Positions 1-8,774 are shown, counted from the stretch's first letter. The stretch: DNA of 64,000 nucleotides from Arthrobacter sp. PsM3 (GCF_030433895.1 NZ_JARUXE010000004.1:62001-126000); one strand, 5' to 3'. Numbers and translations are program-made. Notes: generated by a model from the sequence alone, not told the origin.

Positions 1-641
1 GCCGTGGTGGCCAGGACCGGAACGGTATCCGGTAGCTGGGTGATCAGGTCCGCGATGCGCCGGTAGTCGGGACGGAAATCGTGGCCCCAGTCCGAGATGC
101 AGTGCGCCTCATCGATGACCAGGAGCCCGGTGCGGCGGATCAGCTCTGGGAGCTGGTTTTCACGGAACGAGGGGTTCGTGAGGCGCTCCGGGGAGACCAG
201 CAGGACATCGACCTCATCCGCCGCGAGCTGTTCGCGGACGGTGTCCCAGTCCAGCTGGTTGGCGGAGTTGATGGCCACCGCCCGGACCCCGGCCCGGGCC
301 GCGGCGGCCACCTGGTCACGCATGAGGGCCAGCAGCGGGGACACGATGAGGGTGGGCCCGGCGCCGCGGCGCCGGAGCAGCAGGGACGAGACGAAGTACA
401 CGGCCGACTTTCCCCAGCCGGTGCGCTGCACAACGAGGGCCCGCCGGCCGCCGTCGACAAGGGCCTCAATGGCTTCAAACTGGCCGTCATGGAACTCCGC
501 CGCCGGGTGCCCGACCAGCTCGCGCAGCACTTCCTGGGCCTGTTCCCGCGTCCCGGGCACCCCGGCCGAACCGGCGGAACCGGCGCCTCCAGCGGGATCA
601 GGGGACACGGAGAGGACTGCAGCGTTCTGGGTATTGGCCAT
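1..641 (-). CDS. recQ: RecQ-family ATP-dependent DNA helicase, N-terminal part (cut by window start)
   Basis: About 213 N-terminal residues are present; the gene runs off the left edge. Translating the minus strand from the ATG at 641 gives the SF2 helicase core: a Q-motif-like stretch DGQFEAIEAL, Walker A as QRTGWGKS, motif Ia SPLLALMRDQ, the DEAH box with the RecQ-specific continuation DEAHCISDWGHDFRPDYRRI, and the start of motif III (LATTA). The long open minus frame that covers this region is an antisense artefact in another frame. RecQ proteins unwind DNA 3' to 5' in recombination and fork repair. The C-terminal RQC and HRDC domains cannot be assessed. The start is followed by a short Ala/Gly/Pro-rich leader, so an internal start is possible. 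Confidence 0.9.
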   Translation of the reverse strand, partial: MANTQNAAVLSVSPDPAGGAGSAGSAGVPGTREQAQEVLRELVGHPAAEFHDGQFEAIEALVDGGRRALVVQRTGWGKSAVYFVSSLLLRRRGAGPTLIVSPLLALMRDQVAAAARAGVRAVAINSANQLDWDTVREQLAADEVDVLLVSPERLTNPSFRENQLPELIRRTGLLVIDEAHCISDWGHDFRPDYRRIADLITQLPDTVPVLATT

Positions 642-720
642 TGCTTCAGTATCCCAGCCCGCTCCGGGAGCCACGAAGCCGGGGGCTTTGCTATGTGGAC
701 AATCACAGCGGATCCGCCGG

Positions 721-768
721 GGGTCCGGGAGTCCGGGAGTCCGGGAGTCCGGGGGTCCGGGGGTCCGG
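721..768. repeat. 8-bp tandem repeat, about 5.6 copies
   Basis: The unit is GTCCGGGA, degrading to GTCCGGGG in the last copies, between the divergent recQ and phosphomannomutase genes. No function is assigned; its length would make it prone to slippage. Confidence 0.8.
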
Positions 769-826
769 ATGACACCGCCGGTGTCCCTCCACAGCCCCGT
801 TCGGCCGTCAACGTAAGATAAGACGC

Positions 827-2245
827 GTGACTATGGACCAGACAAAGACTTTTGACCTCTCGGCCTCCTTCAAGGCCTACGACGTGCGCGGCATTGTCGG
901 CGAATCGATCACCGCGGAGATCGTCGAGGCTGTGGGTGCGGCATTCGTCGACGTCCTGCAGCTGGAGGGCAAGATGGTGCTTGTCGGCGGCGACATGCGC
1001 CCCTCCTCCCCCGAGTTCAGCAAGGCATTCGCCGGCGGCGCCGCCCGCCGCGGGGCCAACGTCCAGCTGCTTGACCTGATCTCTACCGATGAGCTGTACT
1101 ACGCCTGCGGTGCGCTCAATGCGGCCGGTGCCACCTTCACCGCCAGCCACAACCCCGCCGAGTACAACGGCATCAAGATGGCCAAGGCCGGCGCCGAGCC
1201 GATCTCCTCCGAATCCGGGCTCAAGGAAATCCAGGCCCGCGCCGAGGAGTACCTCAACTCCGGTTCCATCCCCGCTGCCCCCGTGCGCGGCCTGATCGGC
1301 GTCCACGATGTCCTGAAGGGCTACTCCGAGTACCTGCGCGGCCTCGTGGACCTCCGCGGCTCCCGCCCGCTCAAGGTCGTCGTGGATGCCGGCAACGGCA
1401 TGGCCGGCCTCACGACGCCGGCGGTGCTTGGCGACGCACTGCTGCCCAAGCTCCCCCTGGAGATCATTCCGCTGTACTTCGAGCTCGACGGGTCCTTCCC
1501 GAACCACCCCGCCAACCCGCTGGAGCCGGAGAACCTGCGTGACCTGCAGGCCGCCGTCGTCGAGCACGGGGCGGACATCGGGCTGGCGTTCGACGGCGAC
1601 GCCGACCGTTGCTTCGTCATCGATGAAAAGGGCGAACCCGTCTCGCCGTCCGCGATCACGGGCATGGTCGCCCGCCGCGAGATTGCCCGTGCGCAGGGGC
1701 TCGGCGAGGCCAACCCGACCGTCATCCACAACCTGCTGACCTCCCGCGCCGTCCCCGAACTGGTGGAACGCGACGGCGGCCGGGCAGTGCGCACCCGTGT
1801 GGGCCACTCCTTCATCAAGGCCGTGATGGCCGCTGAGGGCGCCATCTTCGGCGGCGAACACTCCGCCCACTTCTATTTCCGTGACTTCTGGAACGCTGAT
1901 ACCGGCATGCTGGCCGCCATGCACGTGCTGGCGGCCCTCGGCGAGCAGGACGGCCCGCTGTCGGACCTCGGCCGCGAATACGAGCCGTATTTGTCCTCCG
2001 GCGAGATCAACTCGGAAATCGAAGACAAAGCCGGGGCCGTGGAACGCGTCCGGCACGATTTCCGCGACGAGGACGTCGAGGTGGATTACCTTGACGGCAG
2101 CACGTTCATCGCCACGGACGGCAGCTACTGGTTCAACCTGCGCCCCTCCAACACCGAGCCGTTCCTCCGCCTGAACGTCGAGGCCACGGACAAAGACACC
2201 ATGGAGCGTGTCCGCGACCGCGTCCTGGCACTGGTCCGGGGCTAG
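827..2245 (+). CDS. manB: Phosphomannomutase/phosphoglucomutase
   Basis: 472 aa, normal length for the alpha-D-phosphohexomutase family, which interconverts hexose 6- and 1-phosphates for GDP-mannose and cell-wall glycan supply. All four signature loops are visible: catalytic phosphoserine loop TASHNP at 105-110 (Ser107), metal loop DGDADR at 256-261, sugar-binding loop GGEHSAH at 342-348, and phosphate-binding RPSNTEP at 439-445. The start is GTG at 827; an ATG two codons on (833) is equally possible because no clear Shine-Dalgarno precedes either. The metal and sugar loops (GEHSAH rather than GEMSGH) suit the PMM/PGM branch; substrate preference cannot be read from sequence. It overlaps or nearly abuts the next gene and is probably co-transcribed with it. 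Confidence 0.93.
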   Translation: MTMDQTKTFDLSASFKAYDVRGIVGESITAEIVEAVGAAFVDVLQLEGKMVLVGGDMRPSSPEFSKAFAGGAARRGANVQLLDLISTDELYYACGALNAAGATFTASHNPAEYNGIKMAKAGAEPISSESGLKEIQARAEEYLNSGSIPAAPVRGLIGVHDVLKGYSEYLRGLVDLRGSRPLKVVVDAGNGMAGLTTPAVLGDALLPKLPLEIIPLYFELDGSFPNHPANPLEPENLRDLQAAVVEHGADIGLAFDGDADRCFVIDEKGEPVSPSAITGMVARREIARAQGLGEANPTVIHNLLTSRAVPELVERDGGRAVRTRVGHSFIKAVMAAEGAIFGGEHSAHFYFRDFWNADTGMLAAMHVLAALGEQDGPLSDLGREYEPYLSSGEINSEIEDKAGAVERVRHDFRDEDVEVDYLDGSTFIATDGSYWFNLRPSNTEPFLRLNVEATDKDTMERVRDRVLALVRG

Positions 2246-2249
2246 GCCT

Positions 2250-2768
2250 GTGACGGAACTGCCGGCCGAAACCGCAACGGGGAGCGCAGCCGAGCCCGCC
2301 GCCGGGCCCGCGGAGGGGGCCTGGCGGGACAGCGTTCCGGAGGCCAGCGCCACCGATCTGGAAAACCTGCTGGGAACCGGCGTCGGGGCGGCCCAGGAGC
2401 AGCTTGAGCGCAACGGCGGGTTCCTGCCGTTCGCCCTCGTGGTCGAGAACGACGGCGAGGTGCGGCTGGTTGCCGTCACTCCCGCCGACGCGGCCGAGGG
2501 GACGGACGCGGACTTCGACGCAGACTCGATGATCGGCGACCTCACGGAGCTCCTGCGGCAGCACCGGGACGAGTTCCGCGCCGCCGCCATCGTGTGTGAC
2601 ATCACCTTGCTCGAGGAATCCTCGGACGCCATCCACGTCGCCGCTGAACACCGGGACGGATCGCTGTTCGCCGCGGTGCTGCCCTATGCCGCGAATCCCG
2701 CAACGCGCGAACTCGAATTTGGCGAGCTCTCCGCCGATACCAACGAGCCCGGCGTCTGGGTGGACTAG
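2250..2768 (+). CDS. Conserved hypothetical protein downstream of phosphomannomutase
   Basis: 172 aa from the GTG at 2250, four bases after the manB stop; an upstream ATG at 2208 lies inside manB and is less likely. The protein is acidic, soluble and without signal peptide or membrane segment. Its N-terminal 30 residues are Ala/Gly/Glu-rich; the rest looks like a compact alpha/beta domain, with FLPFALVVENDGEVRLVAV and ATRELEFGELSADTNEPGVW as its most structured stretches. I do not recognise the family. Tight spacing suggests an operon with manB, but gives no function. Confidence 0.75.
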   Translation: MTELPAETATGSAAEPAAGPAEGAWRDSVPEASATDLENLLGTGVGAAQEQLERNGGFLPFALVVENDGEVRLVAVTPADAAEGTDADFDADSMIGDLTELLRQHRDEFRAAAIVCDITLLEESSDAIHVAAEHRDGSLFAAVLPYAANPATRELEFGELSADTNEPGVWVD

Positions 2769-2788
2769 ACCGCCAGTAAACTGGTGTT

Positions 2789-3238
2789 ATGAAGATCAAC
2801 GCCTTCGCGGATGTCAGCCTGCGCGCCATGATGGTGCTCGCGGCCGCTCCAGCCGGCGGACTCCTCACAACCCAGAGCATCGCAGACGCCGTCGCGACAC
2901 CGTACAACCATGTCAGCAAGGCGATGGCAAAGCTGCGTGAGCTGGGAATGATCGACGTCGAGCGCGGCCGGCACGGTGGCTCCCGGCTCAGCAGCGCCGG
3001 CCGGGCTGCCACCGTGGGCCAACTCTTGCGCCAGCTGGACAACCGCATGGACCCGGCCGACTGTATCGCCGCCGACGGGCCCTGTCCGCTGATCAACGAG
3101 TGCCTCCTCCGCGGGGCCCTCTCCCGCGCCCGCGAGGCGTTCTACCGCGAACTGGACGACATCGTCGTCGCGTCCCTGCCGACCTCCCGGCAGATGGCGC
3201 CGGTGTTCCAGGCGATCGGCATGCGCCCCGGCCTCTGA
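2789..3238 (+). CDS. nsrR: Rrf2-family Fe-S transcriptional regulator, NsrR-like
   Basis: 149 aa, typical for Rrf2. An N-terminal winged helix (about 1-60; TTQSIADAVATPYNHVSKAMAKL is the recognition region) is followed by a dimerisation helix and three cysteines, C92, C99 and C105. Their spacing matches the [4Fe-4S]/[2Fe-2S] ligand set of NsrR nitric-oxide sensors (C-x5/6-C-x5-C). It lies immediately upstream of, and in the same direction as, the NO dioxygenase hmp, separated by a 29-bp dyad. NsrR repression of hmp, relieved when NO damages the cluster, is well established in other bacteria; that this protein does so is inferred from cysteines plus context. RsrR- or IscR-type sensing is the alternative. 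Confidence 0.88.
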   Translation: MKINAFADVSLRAMMVLAAAPAGGLLTTQSIADAVATPYNHVSKAMAKLRELGMIDVERGRHGGSRLSSAGRAATVGQLLRQLDNRMDPADCIAADGPCPLINECLLRGALSRAREAFYRELDDIVVASLPTSRQMAPVFQAIGMRPGL

Positions 3239-3332
3239 GCCGGACCCCACGCGCCGCGGCCGCCGGCCGCCCGCCACGCCCGGGAACCGGCCGATTTGTG
3301 AATGTTTTCTACGCCATGTAGAACTGAGGTAC

Positions 3333-3361
3333 AAATACTTGCATTTTAAATACAAGTATTT
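3333..3361. promoter_or_regulatory. Probable NsrR operator upstream of hmp
   Basis: A dyad has perfect 9-bp arms AAATACTTG (3333-3341) and CAAGTATTT (3353-3361) around an 11-bp A/T-rich centre that is itself nearly symmetric. Its AT content and spacing resemble NsrR sites, which are two 11-bp inverted halves. It sits 48 bp before the hmp start, where a repressor would occlude the promoter. The match is by eye. Confidence 0.8.
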
Positions 3362-3408
3362 ACCATCGGTCCGGCTGAAGACCCCGGGCCACTATCTCAG
3401 GAGACAAC

Positions 3409-4569
3409 ATGCTCTCGGACAAGTCCTTCCCCGTCATCGAGGCCACCCTCCCGCTGGTCGGATCCCGGATCGGTGAAATCACCCCCAAGTTCTACGCCCG
3501 CCTCTTCGCAGCCCACCCGGAACTGCTCGACGGGCTCTTCAGCCGCTCCAACCAGCGCAACGGCAACCAGCAGCAGGCCCTGGCCGGAAGCATCGCCGCT
3601 TTCGCCACCCACCTGGTGACCAACCCCGGCACCCTGCCGGAGACCGTGCTCGCCCGCATCGCCCACCGCCACACTTCCCTCGGCATCACCGAACCGCAGT
3701 ACCAGGTGGTCTACGAGCACCTCTTCGCCGCCATCGCCGAGGACTTGGCCGAGGTCATCACCCCGGAAATCGCCGAAGCCTGGACCGAGGTCTACTGGCT
3801 CATGGCGGACGCCCTGATCAAGCTCGAAAAGGGCCTCTACGCCGCACAGGCCAACAGTGTGATGTGGAGCCCGTGGCGGGTCGCCGCCAAGACCGCCGCC
3901 GGCACCGGTTCCATGACCTTCACTCTGGAACCGGCCGACGACACCCCCATCACCCCCGCCCTCGCGGGACAATACGTGAGCGTCAAGGTCACCCTTCCGG
4001 ACGGACTGCGCCAGGTCCGCCAGTACTCGCTGTCCGGCGACGCCGGCACGAGCCGCACCTTCACCACCAAGAAGGACGACGGCGGCGAGGTCTCCCCCGT
4101 CCTGCACAACAACGTCCAGGTGGGCGACATCCTCGAGATCTCCAACCCCTACGGTGAGATCACCCTCAAGGAGGGCGACGGCCCCGTCGTCCTGGCCTCC
4201 GCCGGCATCGGCTGCACACCGACCGCATCCATCCTGCGCTCCCTCGCGGACTCCGGCTCGGACCGCCAAGTCCTGGTCCTGCACGCGGAAAGCGACCTGG
4301 ACAGCTGGGCGCTGCGCAGCCAGATGACGGACGACGTCGAACGCCTCGACGGCGCCGACCTCCAGCTCTGGCTCGAGCAGCCGGTCGCCGGAACCAAGGA
4401 GGGCTTCATGTCACTGCGCGAAGTCGACCTCCCGGCCAACGCCTCGCTCTACCTCTGCGGTCCGCTGCCGTTCATGAAGAGCATCCGCAACGAGGCCATC
4501 AATGCCGGCATCCCGGCCACCAAGATCCACTACGAGGTCTTCGGCCCGGACATCTGGCTCGCCAGCTAG
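3409..4569 (+). CDS. hmp: Flavohemoglobin, nitric oxide dioxygenase
   Basis: 386 aa, close to the family norm. The globin domain (about 1-140) carries distal Tyr29 (KFYARLF) and proximal heme ligand His88 (IAHRHTSLG, equivalent to E. coli His85). The FAD domain has RQYSLSG at 204-210, and the NAD domain has SAGIGCTPTASIL near 265 and YLCGPLPFMK near 350. The enzyme oxidises NO with O2 and NAD(P)H to nitrate in the cytoplasm. A good ribosome site (AGGAGA, 3400-3405) decides the ATG at 3409. It is preceded by an NsrR-like gene and the dyad operator, so NO-inducible expression is likely. Monocistronic: two large hairpins follow. Confidence 0.96.
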   Translation: MLSDKSFPVIEATLPLVGSRIGEITPKFYARLFAAHPELLDGLFSRSNQRNGNQQQALAGSIAAFATHLVTNPGTLPETVLARIAHRHTSLGITEPQYQVVYEHLFAAIAEDLAEVITPEIAEAWTEVYWLMADALIKLEKGLYAAQANSVMWSPWRVAAKTAAGTGSMTFTLEPADDTPITPALAGQYVSVKVTLPDGLRQVRQYSLSGDAGTSRTFTTKKDDGGEVSPVLHNNVQVGDILEISNPYGEITLKEGDGPVVLASAGIGCTPTASILRSLADSGSDRQVLVLHAESDLDSWALRSQMTDDVERLDGADLQLWLEQPVAGTKEGFMSLREVDLPANASLYLCGPLPFMKSIRNEAINAGIPATKIHYEVFGPDIWLAS

Positions 4570-4588
4570 TTCTCCCGGCCCGCCCGGT

Positions 4589-4635
4589 GGGCAGTTCAGG
4601 GCGCATGCGGGCCCGCCATCCGCCCTGAACTGCCC
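4589..4635. repeat. Structured intergenic repeat, copy 1, proximal hairpin
   Basis: Inverted arms at 4589-4603 and 4621-4635 pair perfectly over 15 bp. A related hairpin at 6368-6414 shows a compensatory T/A to A/T change in the stem, so the pairing itself is maintained. Confidence 0.75.
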
Positions 4636-4668
4636 GCGAGGCGCCCCCTGGAGGAATGCGAAGGACAC

Positions 4669-4716
4669 CGACGGCGGCCCCGCACCTTTCACAGCAAAGG
4701 TGCGGGGCCGCCGTCG
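4669..4716. terminator. Terminator-like 21-bp hairpin downstream of hmp
   Basis: Perfect inverted arms lie at 4669-4689 and 4696-4716 with a 6-nt loop. It is between the convergent hmp and flavin oxidase genes, so it may end both. There is no long U tract on either side. The arm sequence recurs at 6489-6536. Confidence 0.75.
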
Positions 4717-4754
4717 TCGTGACGTGTGTCGCGGGAACGACCCCGCAAGGAGGG

Positions 4755-6140
4755 TCAGGCCGCGGACGGCACTCCGGTGATCGCGTGGCCGAAGCGCAGG
4801 AGGTTGCCCGGGTCGTAGCTGGACTTTGCGGCCCTCATCCGCTCGTAGACGGCGGGCGACCAGGCCCTCGCCCGGTCAGTTTCATCGCCGGGCTCGCCGT
4901 GGAAATTGACCAGCGTGTATCCCGTGGAGCGCGGAGCCATCTCAGTCAGGACCCCGCGGATCGAGGCGGCGACAGCCTTGGCCAACGGTGGCATCTTGAA
5001 CCCGAGGAGGAACAGCAGGAACGCCGCGTCACGCCCGGACACCGCGTCCGGCAGTGCCCCTGCACGGGCCAGGGCCCCGCCGAGCGGGCGGATCTCGACC
5101 AGGAGCAGCGGACAGTCCGAGCCCTCACCGGTGAGCTTCAGCAGGTCCGCGGCGGCCTCCTCGCCGAGGTCTTTCAGGAGCGCCCCGCCGGCCGTGAACG
5201 GGAGCGGATCCGCCGGGTCCATGTGGATCTGGTCAACGTCGAGGTAGCTCATGGGCCCGGCCGTGTCCATCAACGGACTCGAGACCGCCCGCATCGGGGC
5301 AAGCAGTGCGTCGCCGTCCTCACGGGTACCCAGGAAGGCGAAGCGCAGGTGCACCACGAACTGGCCCCGCAGCGGCGCGGGGACGAAGTCCATCTCCGGA
5401 AGCCGGAGCAGGGAGATTGAGGGCGAGGCGTCGTCCGGCAGCGTGGGGAGCCACTCCCGGAATGCGGCCAGGATGTGGGCCGCATCCGCCCCGGGATAGA
5501 TGATCCCGCCGCCGTAAAACTCACCCAGCGGAAAGAGGCTGAACTCGAGTTCGGTCACGATCCCGAAGTTGCCTTTGCCGCCCAGCATCAGCGCGAACAG
5601 CTCGGCTTCGGCCTCGGCGTCGATCCGGCGCAGCGCGCCGTCGGCGGTCACGACCTCCATGCTGCGGACATGGTCCGCCGCAAATCCATGGGCGCGACCC
5701 AGCACGGGCAGGCCGCCGCCGAGGGTGTAGCCAACCACGCCGACGTCGGTGCTGGAACCGTGCAGTCCGACCAGCCCGAGCGGCACACTTGCTTCGAGGA
5801 CACTGCGCCACTTCACCCCGGCGCCGACTCGTGCGCTGCGTTCGACCGGATCGATCTGCAGTTCCTGCAGACGGCGCGTGTTGATTAGCAGGCCGCCCTC
5901 CACCACCGAGTCAGCGCCGTGCCCGGTGGACTGGACCGCCACCGGGAGCCTGCGTTCTGCCGCCCATTTCACCCCGGCTGCGACGTCCTGTGCGTTCTCG
6001 GCCCCCAGGACAACGTCGGGCCGGTGGACTGTGGCGGCGTTGAAGGCGCGCGTCTCGGCCTCGAACTCGGGGCTGTCCGGCAACGCGACCGGGCCGCTGA
6101 CAGCCGTGTACAAGGCCTGGATGTCGTCGGTGACAAGCAT
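4755..6140 (-). CDS. FAD-linked oxidase, BBE (berberine-bridge) family
   Basis: 461 aa from ATG 6140, which has a GGAGCC ribosome site; the frame stays open upstream to 6350 but that extension is unlike the family. The PCMH-type FAD domain occupies about 1-210: QSTGHGADSV carries the His that usually binds FAD covalently, while VGYTLGGGLPVLGR replaces the Cys-containing loop of bicovalent members. A substrate domain follows, then a C-terminal BBE motif SYDPGNLLRFGHAI. Such enzymes oxidise alcohols, sugars or alkaloid-like substrates with O2; the substrate is not predictable here. No signal peptide, no operon partner. The gene is bracketed by two related repeat modules (4589-4716 and 6368-6536) in the same orientation. 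Confidence 0.9.
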   Translation of the reverse strand: MLVTDDIQALYTAVSGPVALPDSPEFEAETRAFNAATVHRPDVVLGAENAQDVAAGVKWAAERRLPVAVQSTGHGADSVVEGGLLINTRRLQELQIDPVERSARVGAGVKWRSVLEASVPLGLVGLHGSSTDVGVVGYTLGGGLPVLGRAHGFAADHVRSMEVVTADGALRRIDAEAEAELFALMLGGKGNFGIVTELEFSLFPLGEFYGGGIIYPGADAAHILAAFREWLPTLPDDASPSISLLRLPEMDFVPAPLRGQFVVHLRFAFLGTREDGDALLAPMRAVSSPLMDTAGPMSYLDVDQIHMDPADPLPFTAGGALLKDLGEEAAADLLKLTGEGSDCPLLLVEIRPLGGALARAGALPDAVSGRDAAFLLFLLGFKMPPLAKAVAASIRGVLTEMAPRSTGYTLVNFHGEPGDETDRARAWSPAVYERMRAAKSSYDPGNLLRFGHAITGVPSAA

Positions 6141-6367
6141 GGTGGGCTCCTGTGTGCCCGCATGCTGCGAGCAGGTCGGGGGCACGGCGGCGCCCGCGTG
6201 GAATGATCCCAGCACCCTCTCCGGTCGGCGGACGGCCCGGCTGATGAATGCGTTGAGCCTAGAGTCCCCTCCGGCCGCAGTCCAGGGACCTAAGTCCCGG
6301 GGCCGTTTCCCCTGGAAAAATCCTGGACAGAACCACGACGGGGAAAGCACTTGGCTGCCCGCCCGGT

Positions 6368-6414
6368 GGGCAGATCAGGGCGGATGCGGGCCCACCAACC
6401 GCCCTGATCTGCCC
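6368..6414. repeat. Structured intergenic repeat, copy 2, proximal hairpin
   Basis: Perfect 16-bp arms lie at 6368-6383 and 6399-6414, preceded by the same CCCGCCCGGTGGGCAG stretch found before copy 1. Several GCGGCGCCCCG repeats fill the space to the second hairpin. Confidence 0.75.
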
Positions 6415-6488
6415 GCGCGGCGCCCCGTGCCTGCCCGCGGGGCGCCCTGTTCTTGCCGTGCGGCGCCCCGCACGGGTTGGCGTGATCC

Positions 6489-6536
6489 AACGACGGCGGC
6501 CCCGCACCTTGGGAAAGGTGCGGGGCCGCCGTCGTT
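6489..6536. terminator. Terminator-like 22-bp hairpin downstream of pckG
   Basis: Perfect arms at 6489-6510 and 6515-6536 enclose a 4-nt loop, just past the pckG stop on the minus strand. It is almost the same sequence as 4669-4716. Confidence 0.8.
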
Positions 6537-6552
6537 GTTAAGGCTGAGGACG

Positions 6553-8385
6553 CTAGTGGTCCGCCATGCGTTCCTTCAGGCCTTCGAGCTCGGAGCGCAG
6601 GGCCGCCGGGAGCGAATCGCCGAACTTGGCGTACCACTCCTCGATCGAAGCGAGCTCGGTATCCCACTCCTCGCGGTCCACGCGGACGGCGTCTTCCACG
6701 TGGGCGTGCGTCAGGTCCAGGCCGGTGAGGTCCAACGAATGGCCGGCCGGCACGAAGCCGATGGGTGTCTCGACGGCGTCCGCCTTGCCTTCGATGCGCT
6801 CGATCGCCCACTTGAGGACGCGAGCGTTGTCGCCGAAACCGGGCCAGGCGAAGTCGCCGTCGGCCGTGCGCCGGAACCAGTTGACCAGGAAGATGTGGGG
6901 CAGGCGTTCCGGATTGGCCTTGCCGGAGACGCTGATCCAGTGGTTCAGGTAGTCGCCCGCGTCGTAGCCAATGAACGGCAGCATGGCCATCGGGTCGCGC
7001 CGCAGCACGCCGACCTGGCCGGCAGCAGCCGCCGTTGTCTCGGAGGAGAGGGTGGAACCCATGAAGATGCCGTTGGTCCAGCTGCGGGCCTGGGTGACCA
7101 GGGGGACGGTGGTCTTCCGGCGGCCGCCGAAGAGGATCGCGGAGAGCTCCACGCCGTCGGGGCTGTAGTACTCCTCGGCCAGCATGTCGACCTGCGAGAT
7201 CGGGGTGCAGAAACGGGAGTTCGGGTGGGCTGCGGGCTTGTCCGAAGCGGGCGTCCAGGAATTGCCCTGCCAGTCGGTCAGGTGCGCCGGAACCTCGTCT
7301 GTCATGCCCTCCCACCAGACGCCGCCGTCGTCCGTGAGGGCCACATTGGTGAAGATGCTGTGGCCCTTGGCAATGGCGCGCATGGCGTTGGGGTTGGTGC
7401 CCCAGCCGGTACCGGGGGCGACGCCGAACAGGCCGGCCTCCGGGTTGGTGGCGCGCAGTTCGCCTTCCTTGCCGATCCGCATCCAGGTGATGTCGTCACC
7501 GAGGGTTTCGACTTCCCAGCCCTCAATGGCCGGATCCAGCAGCGCGAGGTTGGTCTTGCCGCAGGCAGACGGGAAGGCGGCGGAGATGTAGTAGTTCTTC
7601 TTCTCCGGGGAGGTCAGCTTGAGGATGAGCATGTGCTCCGCGAGCCAGCCCTCGTCCCGGGCCATCACCGAGGCGATGCGCAGGGCGTAGCACTTCTTGC
7701 CCAGCAGGGCGTTGCCGCCGTAGCCGGAGCCGAAGGACCAGATGGAGCGCTCCTCGGGGAAGTGCACGATCCACTTGTCCGGGTTACAGGGCCAGACGAC
7801 GTCGGCCTGGCCGGGGGCCAGCGGCGCGCCCAGGGAATGCAGCGCCGGAACGAAGAATGCATTCGTGGCGGTGATCTTGTCCAGGACCTCGGTGCCGATG
7901 GTGGCCATGATGCGCATGGAGGCGACAACGTAGGCGCTGTCGGTGATCTCCACGCCGAACTTGGGATCCTCGGCGTCAAGGTGGCCCATAACGAACGGGA
8001 TGACGTACATGGTGCGGCCGCGCATGCAGCCGGTGAAGAGGCCGCGCAGCTTCTCCTTCATCTCCGCCGGAGCCATCCAGTTATTGGTGAAGCCTGCATC
8101 GCGTTCGTTCTCGGAGCAGATGAAGGTCTGCTCTTCGACGCGGGCCACATCGGCGGGGTCAGAGAATGCCGCGAAGGACTTGGGGAACAGCTTCTCGTTC
8201 AGGCGGGTCAGTGTGCCCGCGGCAACGAGCTCGTCCGTGAGCCGGGTGTTCTCTTCCTCGGAGCCGTCAACCCAGTGGATCCGGTCCGGCTGGGTCAGAC
8301 CAGCTACCTCTTCGACCCATGCCAGCAGGCCGGCATGTGTGGTGGGTGCTTTTTCAAGCAACGGCAGTCGCGCCAGATCTCCCAT
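6553..8385 (-). CDS. pckG: Phosphoenolpyruvate carboxykinase (GTP)
   Basis: 610 aa, the standard length of GTP-type PEPCK, which converts oxaloacetate and GTP to PEP, GDP and CO2. The hyper-reactive cysteine and P-loop are in [12 protein letters not shown] (Cys275, Lys277, Thr278). Other hallmarks are [15 protein letters not shown], the Mn-site region, [10 protein letters not shown] and [15 protein letters not shown] near the C-terminus. The start ATG at 8385 has AGGAAGGG upstream. A CRP/GlxR-like site (8535-8550) and a 12-bp palindrome lie upstream, suggesting cAMP-linked catabolite control. With ppsA at 35.3 kb the strain has two routes to PEP. It is monocistronic, ended by the hairpin at 6489-6536. 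Confidence 0.98.
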   Translation of the reverse strand: MGDLARLPLLEKAPTTHAGLLAWVEEVAGLTQPDRIHWVDGSEEENTRLTDELVAAGTLTRLNEKLFPKSFAAFSDPADVARVEEQTFICSENERDAGFTNNWMAPAEMKEKLRGLFTGCMRGRTMYVIPFVMGHLDAEDPKFGVEITDSAYVVASMRIMATIGTEVLDKITATNAFFVPALHSLGAPLAPGQADVVWPCNPDKWIVHFPEERSIWSFGSGYGGNALLGKKCYALRIASVMARDEGWLAEHMLILKLTSPEKKNYYISAAFPSACGKTNLALLDPAIEGWEVETLGDDITWMRIGKEGELRATNPEAGLFGVAPGTGWGTNPNAMRAIAKGHSIFTNVALTDDGGVWWEGMTDEVPAHLTDWQGNSWTPASDKPAAHPNSRFCTPISQVDMLAEEYYSPDGVELSAILFGGRRKTTVPLVTQARSWTNGIFMGSTLSSETTAAAAGQVGVLRRDPMAMLPFIGYDAGDYLNHWISVSGKANPERLPHIFLVNWFRRTADGDFAWPGFGDNARVLKWAIERIEGKADAVETPIGFVPAGHSLDLTGLDLTHAHVEDAVRVDREEWDTELASIEEWYAKFGDSLPAALRSELEGLKERMADH

Positions 8386-8534
8386 TACGGTTCCCTTCCT
8401 CGGGTTCAGTCGTGTGTCCTAAATGTAGGGCTAGATCACCCCTCAAAATTGAGGCAAGATGTGGGATGTCCGGGGGCGCAGAAATCAAAAACCCCGGAAA
8501 TTCAAGGAATCAACGGTACGACAAGGCCTCATTT

Positions 8535-8550
8535 TGTGACTAAGGTCACG
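8535..8550. promoter_or_regulatory. CRP/GlxR-like binding site upstream of pckG
   Basis: TGTGA-N6-TCACG at 8535-8550 differs at one base from the CRP/GlxR consensus TGTGA-N6-TCACA. It lies 150 bp upstream of pckG. GlxR control of gluconeogenic genes is known in corynebacteria; here it is inferred. Confidence 0.6.
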
Positions 8551-8562
8551 TAGACCGGTCTA
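8551..8562. promoter_or_regulatory. 12-bp palindrome next to the CRP-like site
   Basis: TAGACCGGTCTA is a perfect palindrome that abuts the CRP/GlxR-like site. It could be a second operator for pckG or for the tRNA promoter; the binding protein is unknown. Confidence 0.45.
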
Positions 8563-8588
8563 GTCGGCCAGATTACACCTGTTTCGAT

Positions 8589-8618
8589 TTGTAACTATGG
8601 CCCCACCTCGCGTAAAGT
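8589..8618 (+). promoter_or_regulatory. Candidate promoter of tRNA-Arg
   Basis: TTGTAA at 8589-8594 and TAAAGT at 8613-8618 are spaced by 18 bp and end 42 bp before the tRNA. Similarity to a housekeeping sigma promoter is moderate. Confidence 0.45.
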
Positions 8619-8660
8619 AATTCGAGGTTCGGGGAGCGAGAAGTTCCAGGAACCGAAGAT

Positions 8661-8734
<74 letters not shown>

Positions 8735-8739
8735 CAGAG

Positions 8740-8774
8740 AAAAGATCCGCACCGGTCCGCCGTGCGGATCTTTT
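8740..8774 (+). terminator. Rho-independent terminator after tRNA-Arg
   Basis: 13-bp arms at 8740-8752 and 8762-8774 form a GC-centred stem followed by a run of T. Position and form are those of an intrinsic terminator. Confidence 0.85.

Noticed and set aside
140..2632. 830-aa minus-strand frame across recQ, manB and the next gene
   Set aside because: It is antisense to well supported genes; the real recQ frame is a different minus frame.
5749..8553. 934-aa plus-strand frame opposite the flavin oxidase and pckG
   Set aside because: Entirely antisense to two clearly assigned enzymes, with low-complexity composition.
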